Positions 1 to 8,773 of a stretch of 64,000 nt of DNA are shown here, piece by piece. The stretch lies in NCBI GenBank assembly GCA_964537035.1, contig CAZIAK010000024.1, positions 12,938 to 76,937 of the forward strand, written 5' to 3'. The DNA is from CAZIAK01 sp964537035 (GTDB lineage Bacteria; Planctomycetota; B15-G4). How positions within the stretch are numbered: the stretch's first letter is position 1; every line of letters begins with the position of its first letter. The notes beneath the pieces are model-generated. The model ran no database searches. It saw only the letters and a list, made by a program, of their open reading frames with translations, and was not told the origin of the DNA. A program made the translations under genes and the position numbers.

Positions 1-714
1 GGTGTGCATCCACAGGCCGGCCTTGTCGAATCCGTCGTAGAGTCGACGAAAACGCTGCATCACCACACCGTCATCGTCCGGGGCGAAGACCAGCATGTGC
101 GAGACGGTCTGCAGGGCGTTGCCTCGCTTGAAGCCCAGGTCGCGCAGCCCTTCGTAGAAGACCTCGCAGCGCTGGCCGAGCTCGCTGGGCGTGCCGGGCA
201 GGCTGCTCAGCAGGGCGCAGGTGGGGTAGTCATCCTGGCCGGTGAGAAAGAGATGGTGGCTCTTCATCTCGGCGTAGAGCGCGGCGAAGCGTGCGACCTG
301 ATCTGAGCCGACGTGGGACTGGCTGCGTTGACCGTTGTCGATGAGCAGCATGGCCGCCAGGTAGGTGTAGGTGGTGCCCCGCTTGAGCTTGTGCTGCTTG
401 AACAGCTCTTCGACGCGCTCGATCTCGGCGCAGAACTCACGGGTGCTCTTGTCTGAGCGCAACAACATGGCCGCCACCACGAAGCGCACCGCCGAGTTGA
501 GCGGGCCGAACCAACCGGCGTCGTCCTTGAGCTGCTCGGCGACGTCCTGAAGCTCAGTGGCGACCTGGGCTGCCGGCCCTGGGGTGGTCAGCAACGACGA
601 CGCGGCAAAGCGCAGGGCCGTCGGGTCTTCGAACCAGCGCTTGTGCTCCATCAAGGAGTCGAGCAGCTCGAGAAAACGATCGAGGGGATGTTCGGGCAGG
701 GAGTTCTCGGGCAT
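1..714 (-). CDS. DUF4003 family protein, C-terminus cut by window edge
   Basis: The frame is open from an ATG at 714 to the left edge, giving 238 codons without a stop. The protein starts MPENSLPEHPLDRF and is soluble and helical, with no signal peptide or membrane segment. The stretch HLFLTGQDDYP followed by GFKRGNALQTVSHML and then RLYDGFDKAGL matches the pattern I know for the DUF4003 family: repeated helical units, a 'TGEDDYP'-like motif and a 'GFKKGNxLQxLSHIL'-like motif. Function of the family is unknown. No other in-frame ATG lies just upstream. The gene is followed on the other side by a histidine kinase gene in the same direction, 83 bases away, so co-transcription is possible. The missing C-terminus lies outside the window. 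Confidence 0.75.
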   Translation of the reverse strand, partial: MPENSLPEHPLDRFLELLDSLMEHKRWFEDPTALRFAASSLLTTPGPAAQVATELQDVAEQLKDDAGWFGPLNSAVRFVVAAMLLRSDKSTREFCAEIERVEELFKQHKLKRGTTYTYLAAMLLIDNGQRSQSHVGSDQVARFAALYAEMKSHHLFLTGQDDYPTCALLSSLPGTPSELGQRCEVFYEGLRDLGFKRGNALQTVSHMLVFAPDDDGVVMQRFRRLYDGFDKAGLWMHT

Positions 715-797
715 GGGGCTGCGCTCTGGGGCCGGAGGGAGGGCACCGCACAGCATACTGCCCGGTCCCCCAGAGACCCATGACACGAGCGAGGCCG

Positions 798-2657
798 TCA
801 GCTGCAGGCTTGGCTGGCCGGGACGGTCGGTACGGCGGGGAGGCTGACGACGACGGTGAAGGTCGCGCCCTCCCCCGGAGTGCTCTTCACGCCGATGGAC
901 CCGCCCATGAGCTCGGCGAGGCGACGGCAGATGGCCAGGCCGAGGCCCGTGCCGCCGTAGCGTCGGGTGGTCGAGGTGTCGGCCTGGGTGAACTTCTGGA
1001 ACAGCCGCTGCTGAGCTTCCTCAGAGATGCCGATGCCCGAGTCGGTCACGGCGATGGCCAGGCGGGTGGCGGCCTCTTCTTGATCCAAACAGGAGACCTG
1101 GACGAGCACCTGACCCTTGTCACTGAACTTGATCGCGTTGCCCACCAGGTTCAGGACGATCTGGCGCATCCTGCCTGCGTCTCCCACAAACTGGTCCGGG
1201 GTCTCCGGAGCGTAGCCCATGCGCAGCTCGATGCCTTTCTCCTCCGCTTTCGGCTTCATCAGCAGCAGGGCGCTGTTCACCGCCTGGCGCAGATCGAACG
1301 GCTGCTGTTCCAGGTCGAGCTGGCCCGCCTCGATCTTCGAGAAATCGAGGATGTCGTCGATGATGGTGAGCAAGGCCTGGCCAGAGCTGTTGATGATCTC
1401 GACGAACTCACGTTGTTCGCTGTCGAGAGCGGTGCCCTCCAAGACCTGGGCCATGCCCATGACCCCGTTCATGGGTGTACGGATCTCATGGCTCATGGTG
1501 GCCAGGAAATCGCTCTTGGCCCGGGAGGCTCGCTCGGCCAGCTCCTTGGCCTCCAGCAGCTTGCGGTCGTTGCGCAGGCGTTGCAGCTCGGCGGCGGCGC
1601 GGGCTGCAAACAGACTGAGCAGCGCCTGCTTGGTGTGCCCGTCCGTGAGGGGCTGGGAGTCGAGAATGACCAGCAGTCCCAAGGGGGCGCCGTCGTGGTC
1701 GAAGAGGGGGGCCGCGGCGTAGCTCTCCACCCCCATGTCTCCGAGCAAGGAGTCGTCGGGGTAGGACGTGGCGACGCCCTGCTCATGAATGCAGAGGCCT
1801 TTGGTGAACACGTCCTGGCAAGGGGACCCGGCGAGGGGATAGCCAAAGTTGCTGCCCGCTTGCCCTCTGCTCTGAACAGCGAGGGTGGTGACGTTCAGCG
1901 AGTCAGGGTCGACGACGCCGAACAAGACATGGTCGACTGAGAGAGCATCACCGAGCGCCGCGACCAGAGCCTCGAAGAACTCCTGACCCACTTCATGGGA
2001 GACGTTCCGGGACACGTGCCGCAGGGTGGCTTCTCTGGAGGCGGCGGCCAGGCGCAGCTTGATGTTCTGCCGCATGCTGCCGTGAATGCGCCGAGCGCTG
2101 AGAGTGACCATGGCCAGGAAGACCAAGGTCATCCCGCCGAGGATCAGCCCGTGGTCGTTGTCAGTCCACAGGAATCGGGCGGCGAGGGGGGTGACGGCCA
2201 GGCACACGAAGCTGACCACGGAAGGCCAGGAGGAGGCCAGCGTGGTCACCGCACCCGCGGCCGTGCCCGCGACCAGTATGGCCACGACCATCTGGTGGCT
2301 CGGGTCACCGCTGGGAAACAGCAGGACCGCGCCAGCTCCCCAGGCGGCTCCCGACGCGACGGCCCCGCCGACCAGGGCCCGATGGAACCAGGACACCTCT
2401 TCGTCTGAGCTGGGGGCCCGTCGCTTGTAGTTGAGGGCCAGCCCAGCGCGAGCGGCCGTGATCACCATCATGGCTGCGAGCCAGGAGATGATCGTGCCAT
2501 GGGGGAGGATTGACCACTGCACCAGCGCCAGCATGGCAGAGCAGATGACGGTGCCACTCGCAGACACGGGCATGGCCGCGCAGAGCATGGTGACCTGCTC
2601 TTTGGCCATGCTGCGGACCGCGTGGTCAGGAACAGTCTCGGCTGGTGATTCCTGCAT
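798..2657 (-). CDS. Membrane-bound sensor histidine kinase with GAF domain
   Basis: The 619-residue protein has about six hydrophobic segments between residues 29 and 188, a GAF-like region at about 218-360, then a dimerisation/phosphoacceptor domain with SHEIRTPMNGVMG, in which His390 would be phosphorylated. The HATPase_c domain follows, with the N box (LNLVGNAIKFSDKG), DSGIGI and GGTGLGLAICRRL. It is a complete kinase that autophosphorylates from ATP in response to a membrane or ligand signal. It has no receiver domain and no classical response regulator sits next to it, so it is an orphan in this window. The neighbouring upstream gene encodes receiver-like domains joined to a PEP-binding domain and could be a partner, but that is only inferred from position. 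The signal is unknown. Confidence 0.9.
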   Translation of the reverse strand: MQESPAETVPDHAVRSMAKEQVTMLCAAMPVSASGTVICSAMLALVQWSILPHGTIISWLAAMMVITAARAGLALNYKRRAPSSDEEVSWFHRALVGGAVASGAAWGAGAVLLFPSGDPSHQMVVAILVAGTAAGAVTTLASSWPSVVSFVCLAVTPLAARFLWTDNDHGLILGGMTLVFLAMVTLSARRIHGSMRQNIKLRLAAASREATLRHVSRNVSHEVGQEFFEALVAALGDALSVDHVLFGVVDPDSLNVTTLAVQSRGQAGSNFGYPLAGSPCQDVFTKGLCIHEQGVATSYPDDSLLGDMGVESYAAAPLFDHDGAPLGLLVILDSQPLTDGHTKQALLSLFAARAAAELQRLRNDRKLLEAKELAERASRAKSDFLATMSHEIRTPMNGVMGMAQVLEGTALDSEQREFVEIINSSGQALLTIIDDILDFSKIEAGQLDLEQQPFDLRQAVNSALLLMKPKAEEKGIELRMGYAPETPDQFVGDAGRMRQIVLNLVGNAIKFSDKGQVLVQVSCLDQEEAATRLAIAVTDSGIGISEEAQQRLFQKFTQADTSTTRRYGGTGLGLAICRRLAELMGGSIGVKSTPGEGATFTVVVSLPAVPTVPASQACS

Positions 2658-2759
2658 GGTCGCAGGTCCATGTGAAGGCGGAAGAGGACGCTCTCTGGTC
2701 CTCTCTCATCGGCCGCTCATGGAAGAATGCTGAGTCTGAATCGGTGTTGCCATGAAGGG

Positions 2760-2785
2760 CCCTGCTGGTCGGGCGAGGACCAGGG
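2760..2785 (-). terminator. Possible hairpin after the PEP-binding gene
   Basis: TGGTC at 2766-2770 pairs with GACCA at 2778-2782 around a 7-base loop, and CCC at 2760-2762 can extend the stem with GGG at 2783-2785 past a 3-base bulge. It lies immediately after the stop codon of the minus-strand gene that ends at 2788. There is no T-run, so it is a weak terminator call and may only be an RNA 3'-end structure. Confidence 0.3.
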
Positions 2786-2787
2786 GC

Positions 2788-5745
2788 TCAGCTCTCCGGG
2801 TCGGCCTTCAGAATGATGCCCTCCCCCTTGCGACCGTTCATGGCGATCAACATGGGGCGGTCGAGACGCAGATGGCGCACGTGTTCGACCTCGCTCAGGG
2901 CGGGCTGGGCGTCGAGCCAATCCCAGTCGATCTGCTCGTTGTCCACCCCTTCGTTGAGGGTGAAGTAGCCCACGTTGAAGGAGGTCAGGTTCTGGAAGAA
3001 GTGGCTGCCCTGAGAGGGTGTGACGAGCAGGTCGCGCAGGCCTGTCTCGACGATCACCTGGGCGCCGGAGACCTGATCCCAGGTGACCGGGATGCCCAGC
3101 CAGGGGTCGCGGGAACCCCAGCGACCCACGCCGATGAGCACGTAGGGCGTCTCGCTCGCCAGCAGCCGGGCGTTGAGCTTGGCCACCTCGGCCGCGGCTT
3201 CGAGGCTGCGTGAACGCAGAAAGCGCCTGAAGTCAACGACCACCAGATCGACGATGCCCTCGATGCGCCCGTTGCCCAGGACGCAGTCGCTGCTGCAGAG
3301 CACATCGCCCGGCTCGACCTCGCCGAGATCGAGGGCCTCTGCCTCGTCGAACATGGCCAGGGGGCGCATCTGCAAGAAGCCCACCTCGACCGGTCCGTGG
3401 TCCTTGGGGTGCAGGTTGATGGCGAACTCGACCTCGACCTGGGTGCCCATGCCCTTGACGCTCACTTCCCTCACCGCTTCGAGCACCTGGTCGAGGGGGA
3501 ACTGGCCGAGCTTGAGGATGGGCGCGAAGCTCACCAGGCGCGTGCCGTCCCGGGCCATGCCGTCGTAGACCGCGTCGTTGTCGGGAGAGTAGGTGGAGCA
3601 CAGGATCGCCAGGGTGCCGTCCTCTTCGGCCACGGACAGCTGGTAGGGCGACTCGCGCATGGTCTCGTCGGTCTCGTCGTCTTCGAGATCGAGGGCGTAG
3701 AACTCCCGCTGGGTGGTGTCCAGCATCTCCCTGGCCGAGGAGAACTCGGTGATGTGCTGAGGGTGGCGGGGGGAGAAGCGCACGCAGGGGCCACCCTCGA
3801 CCACCTCTCGGCCCATGCCCAGGGCCACGGCGGCGATGCCGTCTGCTGGCAAGCAAGGTGCGGACGGGTAGTAGTTGTGGGAGCGCAGCACGCCAGAGAT
3901 GTCCGGGTAGAACCTGGGCCCATGGGTGGCGCCCACGATGCTCTGGATCATCACCGCCATCTTCTCTTCTTCGAGGCGAAACGGCGTGGCCTTCACATAG
4001 GCCTTGCTGCCCTGGCAGAACGTGCTGGCGTACACCCGCTTGATCGCCGAGATGACCTGGGCCACCCGCTCGACCGGGTCGTCCGCGTTGTTGCGCAGCA
4101 TCATCGTCTGGTAGACGCCGGTGAAGGGCTGCTGCTGGCTGTCTTCGAGCAGACTCGACGAGCGCACGGCCAGGGGGCTGGTCACGCTGGCCAGGTAGGC
4201 GGCGATGTCCAGCTGTGGGACGGACGGAAACTCTGCGGCCTCAAAGCGTGCCAGGATCTCGTCGTCGTCGTCGCACTCCATGGCGAACTGCCAGAGCTCG
4301 TTGTCCTCGAGGAAGTGGTCGAAGACGTCGGTGCCGACGACCGCGGTGGGTGGCACGGAGATCACGATACCGTCGAACCGTTCACGCAGGTCTTCCATGC
4401 TCAACAGGCGCCTGGAGAAGGCGAGCCCCCGGGCCTTGCCACCCAGGGAGCCGCCGCCGATGCGATAGAAGCCGTTGGGGTCGTCGAACGCATCTCGAAC
4501 GAAGTCGGCCACGTAGTACTGCCTGCGGTCGATGCGGTAGGCGGCGATGCCGTCGATCAAGGCGTCACGCATATCCGTGGCGTCGTTGAAGTCGTCGAGC
4601 TTTCGTGGACGGAGGGCGTAGGCGAGGTCGAACTCGGTGCGTGCCTTGAGCCAGCGGGAGAAGTGGTTGTGATGGGCGTGATAGACCACCGACTCAAGAG
4701 GCACGGTGAGCAGGGTCGCTTCCAGGCCTTGCAGGTCGGCGGCTCGTCCGACGATCGTTCCGTCCGGCATGCGAAAGACGAAATCACCGAAGGCGAAGTC
4801 GTGCAGCATGACCCGGCGCAGATCCTGCAGCAGCAGGGGTGATCCCTTGAGCAGGAAGTTCGCGTCCACGCTCCGTGCCAGCTCGACACTCTCGGGCCGG
4901 GACGAGTGCAGGATGATGGGGATGTCGGGGTACTTGCGGCGCACGTCCTCGGCGAAATCGGCTCCCGCCCGGGGTGAGATCTCGCCGCCCTGGGGAAACT
5001 CGACATCGGAGATGATGCCCATCACATCCCCTTCGTAGGCGTCGAAGGCCGCCGCCGCCTCCTCGTAGGTCTCGCAGAGCAGGATCTTGGGCCGCGCCCG
5101 CATGCGCAGCACCTTCTGGGACAGGTTGAGCCCCTCGCTGATGACCCGCTGGCTGTGCAGCAGCAGCTCGGAGTAGATCAGGGGCAAGAACGACGAGTAA
5201 TAGCGGACGTTGTCCTCGATCAAGATGATCACCTGGACGCCCACCGCCTTGGAGGCGTAGTCGACGTTGCGCCAGTCTTCGATGGACTTGACGATGCCCA
5301 CGAGAATGCGGGCGTCGCCCTGCCACAAGAACATGCGGTCGACTTCGGTGGAGTCCCGCTTGGCGGTGAACTCCTTCAGCTCCCGGCTGTCCCAGGCCAG
5401 CAGCACCACCGCCGCGTCGAGGCCCAGCTCGCGCACTCGATGGGCCAGCTCGGCTGCGTCCATGTCACGGACGTGGGGGGTGGTGATGATCAGGTTGAAG
5501 GTCTTCTGCTTGGCCGCCAGCTCGAGCGCCTCGGCGCCGCTGGCCACGCCGGTGAGCCCGGGCGTGTAGTGCAGGTCGAGGTTGCGAAACTCACCGAGCA
5601 TGCGCTCGGAGAGCTCTCCCGCCTCGTCGAGGATGTGCGTGTCGTACGGGGTGGACACCAGCAGGATGTCCATCACCCGAAAACGCATCAGGTCCTGGAT
5701 GTTGGCGACCCGATGTCGCCCTCGAGCCCTGATGACCGTACGCAT
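2788..5745 (-). CDS. Receiver-like / PEP-binding domain (PPDK_N) protein
   Basis: This 985-residue cytoplasmic protein has two receiver-like folds followed by a pyruvate-phosphate-dikinase N-terminal (ATP-grasp, PEP/pyruvate-binding) domain. The first receiver-like part covers about residues 24-155 and lacks a clear acceptor Asp. The second covers about 170-315 and keeps IISDVEFP (Asp247) and FLLKGS (Lys300). The PPDK_N part begins at about 430 with GGGSLGGKARG, where Lys437 should bind nucleotide. The swivelling His domain and the C-terminal PEP-utiliser domain of PEP synthase or PPDK are absent, so it should not be called a PEP synthase. The ATG at 5745 has AGG about 6 bases before it. Similar unassigned proteins occur in several phyla. 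A signalling role for phosphotransfer chemistry is inference. Confidence 0.8.
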   Translation of the reverse strand: MRTVIRARGRHRVANIQDLMRFRVMDILLVSTPYDTHILDEAGELSERMLGEFRNLDLHYTPGLTGVASGAEALELAAKQKTFNLIITTPHVRDMDAAELAHRVRELGLDAAVVLLAWDSRELKEFTAKRDSTEVDRMFLWQGDARILVGIVKSIEDWRNVDYASKAVGVQVIILIEDNVRYYSSFLPLIYSELLLHSQRVISEGLNLSQKVLRMRARPKILLCETYEEAAAAFDAYEGDVMGIISDVEFPQGGEISPRAGADFAEDVRRKYPDIPIILHSSRPESVELARSVDANFLLKGSPLLLQDLRRVMLHDFAFGDFVFRMPDGTIVGRAADLQGLEATLLTVPLESVVYHAHHNHFSRWLKARTEFDLAYALRPRKLDDFNDATDMRDALIDGIAAYRIDRRQYYVADFVRDAFDDPNGFYRIGGGSLGGKARGLAFSRRLLSMEDLRERFDGIVISVPPTAVVGTDVFDHFLEDNELWQFAMECDDDDEILARFEAAEFPSVPQLDIAAYLASVTSPLAVRSSSLLEDSQQQPFTGVYQTMMLRNNADDPVERVAQVISAIKRVYASTFCQGSKAYVKATPFRLEEEKMAVMIQSIVGATHGPRFYPDISGVLRSHNYYPSAPCLPADGIAAVALGMGREVVEGGPCVRFSPRHPQHITEFSSAREMLDTTQREFYALDLEDDETDETMRESPYQLSVAEEDGTLAILCSTYSPDNDAVYDGMARDGTRLVSFAPILKLGQFPLDQVLEAVREVSVKGMGTQVEVEFAINLHPKDHGPVEVGFLQMRPLAMFDEAEALDLGEVEPGDVLCSSDCVLGNGRIEGIVDLVVVDFRRFLRSRSLEAAAEVAKLNARLLASETPYVLIGVGRWGSRDPWLGIPVTWDQVSGAQVIVETGLRDLLVTPSQGSHFFQNLTSFNVGYFTLNEGVDNEQIDWDWLDAQPALSEVEHVRHLRLDRPMLIAMNGRKGEGIILKADPES

Positions 5746-5837
5746 GGCAGCCTCGCAGCGGGGGACGGCAGCCGATGCGTCAGCATCCCGCCGTCAGCCC
5801 ATGGTACGAGAAGCTGACGGCGGGAGAGAGGCTGGCC

Positions 5838-7199
5838 TCAGACGACGCCCTGATCGAGCATGGCGTTGGCGACCTTCAGGAAGCCCGAGATGTTGGCGCC
5901 GTTGACGTAGTTGCCCGGAGAACCGAAGCGCTCGGCGGTCTCGACGCAGGCGCCATGGATGTTCTTCATGATCAGCTGCAGGCGGTCGTCGACTTCCTGC
6001 CGGGTCCACGAGTAGCGCATGCTGTTCTGAGCCATCTCCAGCCCGGACACGGCCACGCCACCGGCGTTGGCGGCCTTGCCTGGCCCGTAGAGGATCTTGG
6101 CATCGAGGAACGTGTTCACGCCACCGATGGTGGTGGGCATGTTCGCGCCCTCGCTGACCAGGTAGACCTTGTTGGCCAGCAGGTGCGACGCGTCGATCTC
6201 GTTGATCTCGTTCTGGGTCGCGCTGGGGAAGGCGCAGTCGGCCTTGTGGTCCCAGAGCGGGTTGTGGTCGGCGGCCCGGTCGATCTCGGTGTACACCGAA
6301 CCGGGGAACTTGTCCGCGTACTCTCTGATGCGGCCGCGACGGGTGTTCTTGAGCTCCATGACGAAGTCGAGCCGTTCGCGATCGATGCCCTGGGCGTCGA
6401 AGATGTAACCATTCGAGTCAGAGAGGGTGAGCGGCGTGGCGCCCAGCTCGAGCAGCTTCTCGCAGGTGTACTGGGCCACGTTGCCAGAGCCAGACACCAG
6501 GCAGCGCTTGCCTTCGAGGGTCTCGTTGCGCGTGCCGAGCATCTCCTGAGCGAAGTACACGCAGCCATAACCCGTGGCTTCGGGACGCACCAACGAGCCG
6601 CCCCAGCCGAGACCCTTGCCCGTGAGCACGCCGGTGAACTCGTTGCGCATGCGCTTGTACTGCCCGAACAGGTAGCCGATCTCTCGGCCGCCCACGCCGA
6701 TGTCGCCGGCGGGCACGTCGGTGTTCGGTCCGATGTGTCGCTGCAGCTCGGTCATGAAGCTCTGGCAGAAGCGCATCACCTCGACGTCGCTCTTGCCCTT
6801 GGGGTCGAAGTCGGAGCCGCCCTTGCCGCCGCCCATGGGCAGGGTGGTGAGCGCGTTCTTGAACACCTGCTCGAAGGCCAGAAACTTGAGGATGCCCAGG
6901 TTCACCGAGGGGTGAAAACGCAGGCCACCCTTGTAGGGGCCGATGGCGCTGTTCATCTCGATGCGGAAGCCCCGGTTGACCTGCACCTCGCGCTGGTCAT
7001 CGAGCCAGGGCACCCTGAACAGGATCACCCGCTCGGGCTCAAGGATGCGCTCGAGGATCTTCGCCTGGCGGTACTCCTGGTGCTTCTCGAAGACGGCCGA
7101 GAGCGACTCGGCGACTTCTTGAACAGCCTGGTGAAACTCGGGCTCGGCGGGGTTCTTGGCCTGCACGTCGTTCAGCAGGTCGGCCACGTAGTCGCTCAT
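5838..7199 (-). CDS. gdhA: NADP-specific glutamate dehydrogenase
   Basis: The 453-residue enzyme catalyses reductive amination of 2-oxoglutarate with ammonia to glutamate using NADPH. It is the usual length of the hexameric bacterial/fungal GDH class (about 450). The dimerisation/substrate domain contains NRGFRIEMNSAIGPYKGG and the active-site stretch PMGGGKGGSDFDPKGKS. The nucleotide domain has VSGSGNVAQYTCEKL, a GxGxxA-type fold typical of the NADP class. I chose the ATG at 7199 because GGAG stands about 11 bases upstream and because MSDYVADLL starts where family members start; an ATG-free extension to 7280 would add 27 unlikely residues. It is followed by the PEP-binding gene in the same direction but need not be linked to it functionally. 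Confidence 0.95.
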   Translation of the reverse strand: MSDYVADLLNDVQAKNPAEPEFHQAVQEVAESLSAVFEKHQEYRQAKILERILEPERVILFRVPWLDDQREVQVNRGFRIEMNSAIGPYKGGLRFHPSVNLGILKFLAFEQVFKNALTTLPMGGGKGGSDFDPKGKSDVEVMRFCQSFMTELQRHIGPNTDVPAGDIGVGGREIGYLFGQYKRMRNEFTGVLTGKGLGWGGSLVRPEATGYGCVYFAQEMLGTRNETLEGKRCLVSGSGNVAQYTCEKLLELGATPLTLSDSNGYIFDAQGIDRERLDFVMELKNTRRGRIREYADKFPGSVYTEIDRAADHNPLWDHKADCAFPSATQNEINEIDASHLLANKVYLVSEGANMPTTIGGVNTFLDAKILYGPGKAANAGGVAVSGLEMAQNSMRYSWTRQEVDDRLQLIMKNIHGACVETAERFGSPGNYVNGANISGFLKVANAMLDQGVV

Positions 7200-7249
7200 C
7201 GGATCGATTCTCCAAGGGGGCCTCTTGCCCCGGGGGGAGCAGGACTCTA

Positions 7250-7274
7250 CGCAATCGAGCCGAACGATTCTGCG
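7250..7274 (-). terminator. Imperfect hairpin between M50 protease and gdhA
   Basis: CGCAATCG at 7250-7257 pairs with CGATTCTGCG at 7265-7274 as eight base pairs with a 2-base bulge and a 7-base loop. It lies between the stop of the minus-strand M50 gene (7294) and the gdhA start (7199). No T-run is present. It could end the protease transcript or be part of the gdhA leader. Confidence 0.3.
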
Positions 7275-7293
7275 GGACAATGGGCGTAGCTGG

Positions 7294-8634
7294 TCAGCCC
7301 CCCGAAAGGCTTCCCAGCAGGTCGGCGGCCAGGGCCTTGGTGGTCAGCGCCATGGTCGCCAGATAGCCCACCAGCCCGAAGTAGGCCCCGGCCATGAGGG
7401 CCCGGCGAGAGGGCTCGATCTCGAAGTATTCGAGGGGCGTGTCCTGGTCCTTGGGGCGAAAGGTCCGCCAGGCCCGGAGGGCACCCAGGATGACGACCAG
7501 CACCAGGATCGGATGGCCAAGGTACAGGGCCAGAGCGCCCGCCAAGACCAAGCCCACCAGCCACAGGGCGGGGGATACAGCGGTCACCACCCGACCGCCG
7601 TCGAGGGGGGGGACAGGCAGCAGATTGAACAGGTTGAACAGGAAGCCCACGTAGGCCATGCCCAGGAAGTAGCCCCCCAGGGCGAAGTCCTCGCCAGCCA
7701 GACGCCAGACCAGAAAACTGGCCGTGGCCGCGGTGGCTCCCGCGGCGGGCCCACCGTAGGCCGCCTCGGCTTCGATCAGGGCGTCCCTGAACTGGTCTTT
7801 GACCGCGATGAAGGCGCCCATGAAAGGGATGAACACGATGGGGCCCGTGCGCAGACCCTTGGCCCTCATCACCGCGGCGTGGCCCAGCTCGTGGACGAGA
7901 ATCAGCACCACCAGACCCACGGCGAAGAGCCAGCCCCAGGCGGCGGCGAAGGCCCAGACGGTGAGACCCATGGAGAGGGCCGTGGGCCACAGGCCGCCCA
8001 GCTTGAAGAGGCCGCCAGCGCCCTTGAGCAGACCCAGGACCTTGGCGCCGAACTGCGCCAACAACAGCAACAGCGTGGCCAGGCCGACGCCCACCTTCTT
8101 GGTCGTCTCCGGGTCCGGGCCACCGTCTTCAGCAGGGACATCCTCCCAGGCCTCCTGGTCCACCTCGTCCCAATCCTCCTGCTGCCTGCGGTGGGCTTCA
8201 GCGGCGATGGCGGGCAGGGCCCATTCTTGCACCGTGTCGCCAGCCAGCGTCTTCGCCGCGCGCTTGGCGTGCTCGAAGGGGGCTTCGACCATGCCCGTGG
8301 CCGCGAGAATGCGATTGCGCACGGTGTCCGGGTGGCTGGTGAGCTGCTCGTCCCGAAAGCTGATCAGGCCATGGCTCGTGCCCAGCTCGAACCAGGCCCC
8401 GTAGGCTCCGCGCACGTAGACCATGCGCCGCAACTGCTCCCAGGGGACGAGCCGGGGCCCGCAGCTCAAGCCGTCTGCCTCGACGGTGACCAGTAGCTCC
8501 TCCCGGCGCAGCATCCAGGCCAGCATGCCCAGGGTGAGCATGAGCCCCCCGGCAACGATGAGGTCAAGAGTCTCGGCTGGGATCACGGTGGGCCGCTCCC
8601 GATTTCGAGGAGGCTGCTCTGGGCCGCTGGGCAC
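7294..8634 (-). CDS. Site-2-protease-like M50 membrane metallopeptidase
   Basis: The 446-residue protein has an N-terminal transmembrane segment (about 23-42), a soluble part resembling a PH-like or SHOCT-type accessory region, an acidic stretch rich in Asp/Glu at about 150-175, and then a polytopic membrane core. The core carries the zinc motif HELGH at about residue 250 (VLILVHELGHAAVM) and the third-ligand motif NLLPVPPLDGGRVV, both diagnostic for M50/S2P intramembrane proteases. The substrate is unknown; such enzymes often release membrane-tethered regulators, but no anti-sigma factor is visible nearby. A GTG about 16 codons downstream with GGGAGC upstream is an alternative start. It shares a 139-base divergent intergenic region with the glucokinase gene. 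Confidence 0.88.
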   Translation of the reverse strand: MPSGPEQPPRNRERPTVIPAETLDLIVAGGLMLTLGMLAWMLRREELLVTVEADGLSCGPRLVPWEQLRRMVYVRGAYGAWFELGTSHGLISFRDEQLTSHPDTVRNRILAATGMVEAPFEHAKRAAKTLAGDTVQEWALPAIAAEAHRRQQEDWDEVDQEAWEDVPAEDGGPDPETTKKVGVGLATLLLLLAQFGAKVLGLLKGAGGLFKLGGLWPTALSMGLTVWAFAAAWGWLFAVGLVVLILVHELGHAAVMRAKGLRTGPIVFIPFMGAFIAVKDQFRDALIEAEAAYGGPAAGATAATASFLVWRLAGEDFALGGYFLGMAYVGFLFNLFNLLPVPPLDGGRVVTAVSPALWLVGLVLAGALALYLGHPILVLVVILGALRAWRTFRPKDQDTPLEYFEIEPSRRALMAGAYFGLVGYLATMALTTKALAADLLGSLSGG

Positions 8635-8687
8635 GGCTCGCCCAGTGTAGCCTCATGCCCTGTGGGAGTGGCCTGGGATGGAGCGGC

Positions 8688-8700
8688 CTGGTCAGACCAG
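8688..8700. promoter_or_regulatory. Perfect 13-bp palindrome in divergent intergenic region
   Basis: CTGGTC-A-GACCAG is an exact dyad between the divergent M50 protease gene and the polyphosphate glucokinase gene. Its place and symmetry suit a dimeric repressor site acting on one or both genes. No cognate regulator is encoded next to it. Confidence 0.35.
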
Positions 8701-8773
8701 CACCTCGGCCGGGCGTGCGTCTCCGCCATGATTCGGGTTTGCGTCTGCGGCGCGTCAGGGCACCATGGTGGCC

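Noticed and set aside
2788..5745. Calling this a phosphoenolpyruvate synthase
   Set aside because: Only the PPDK_N domain is present; the phospho-His and PEP-utiliser domains are missing and receiver-like domains take the N-terminus.
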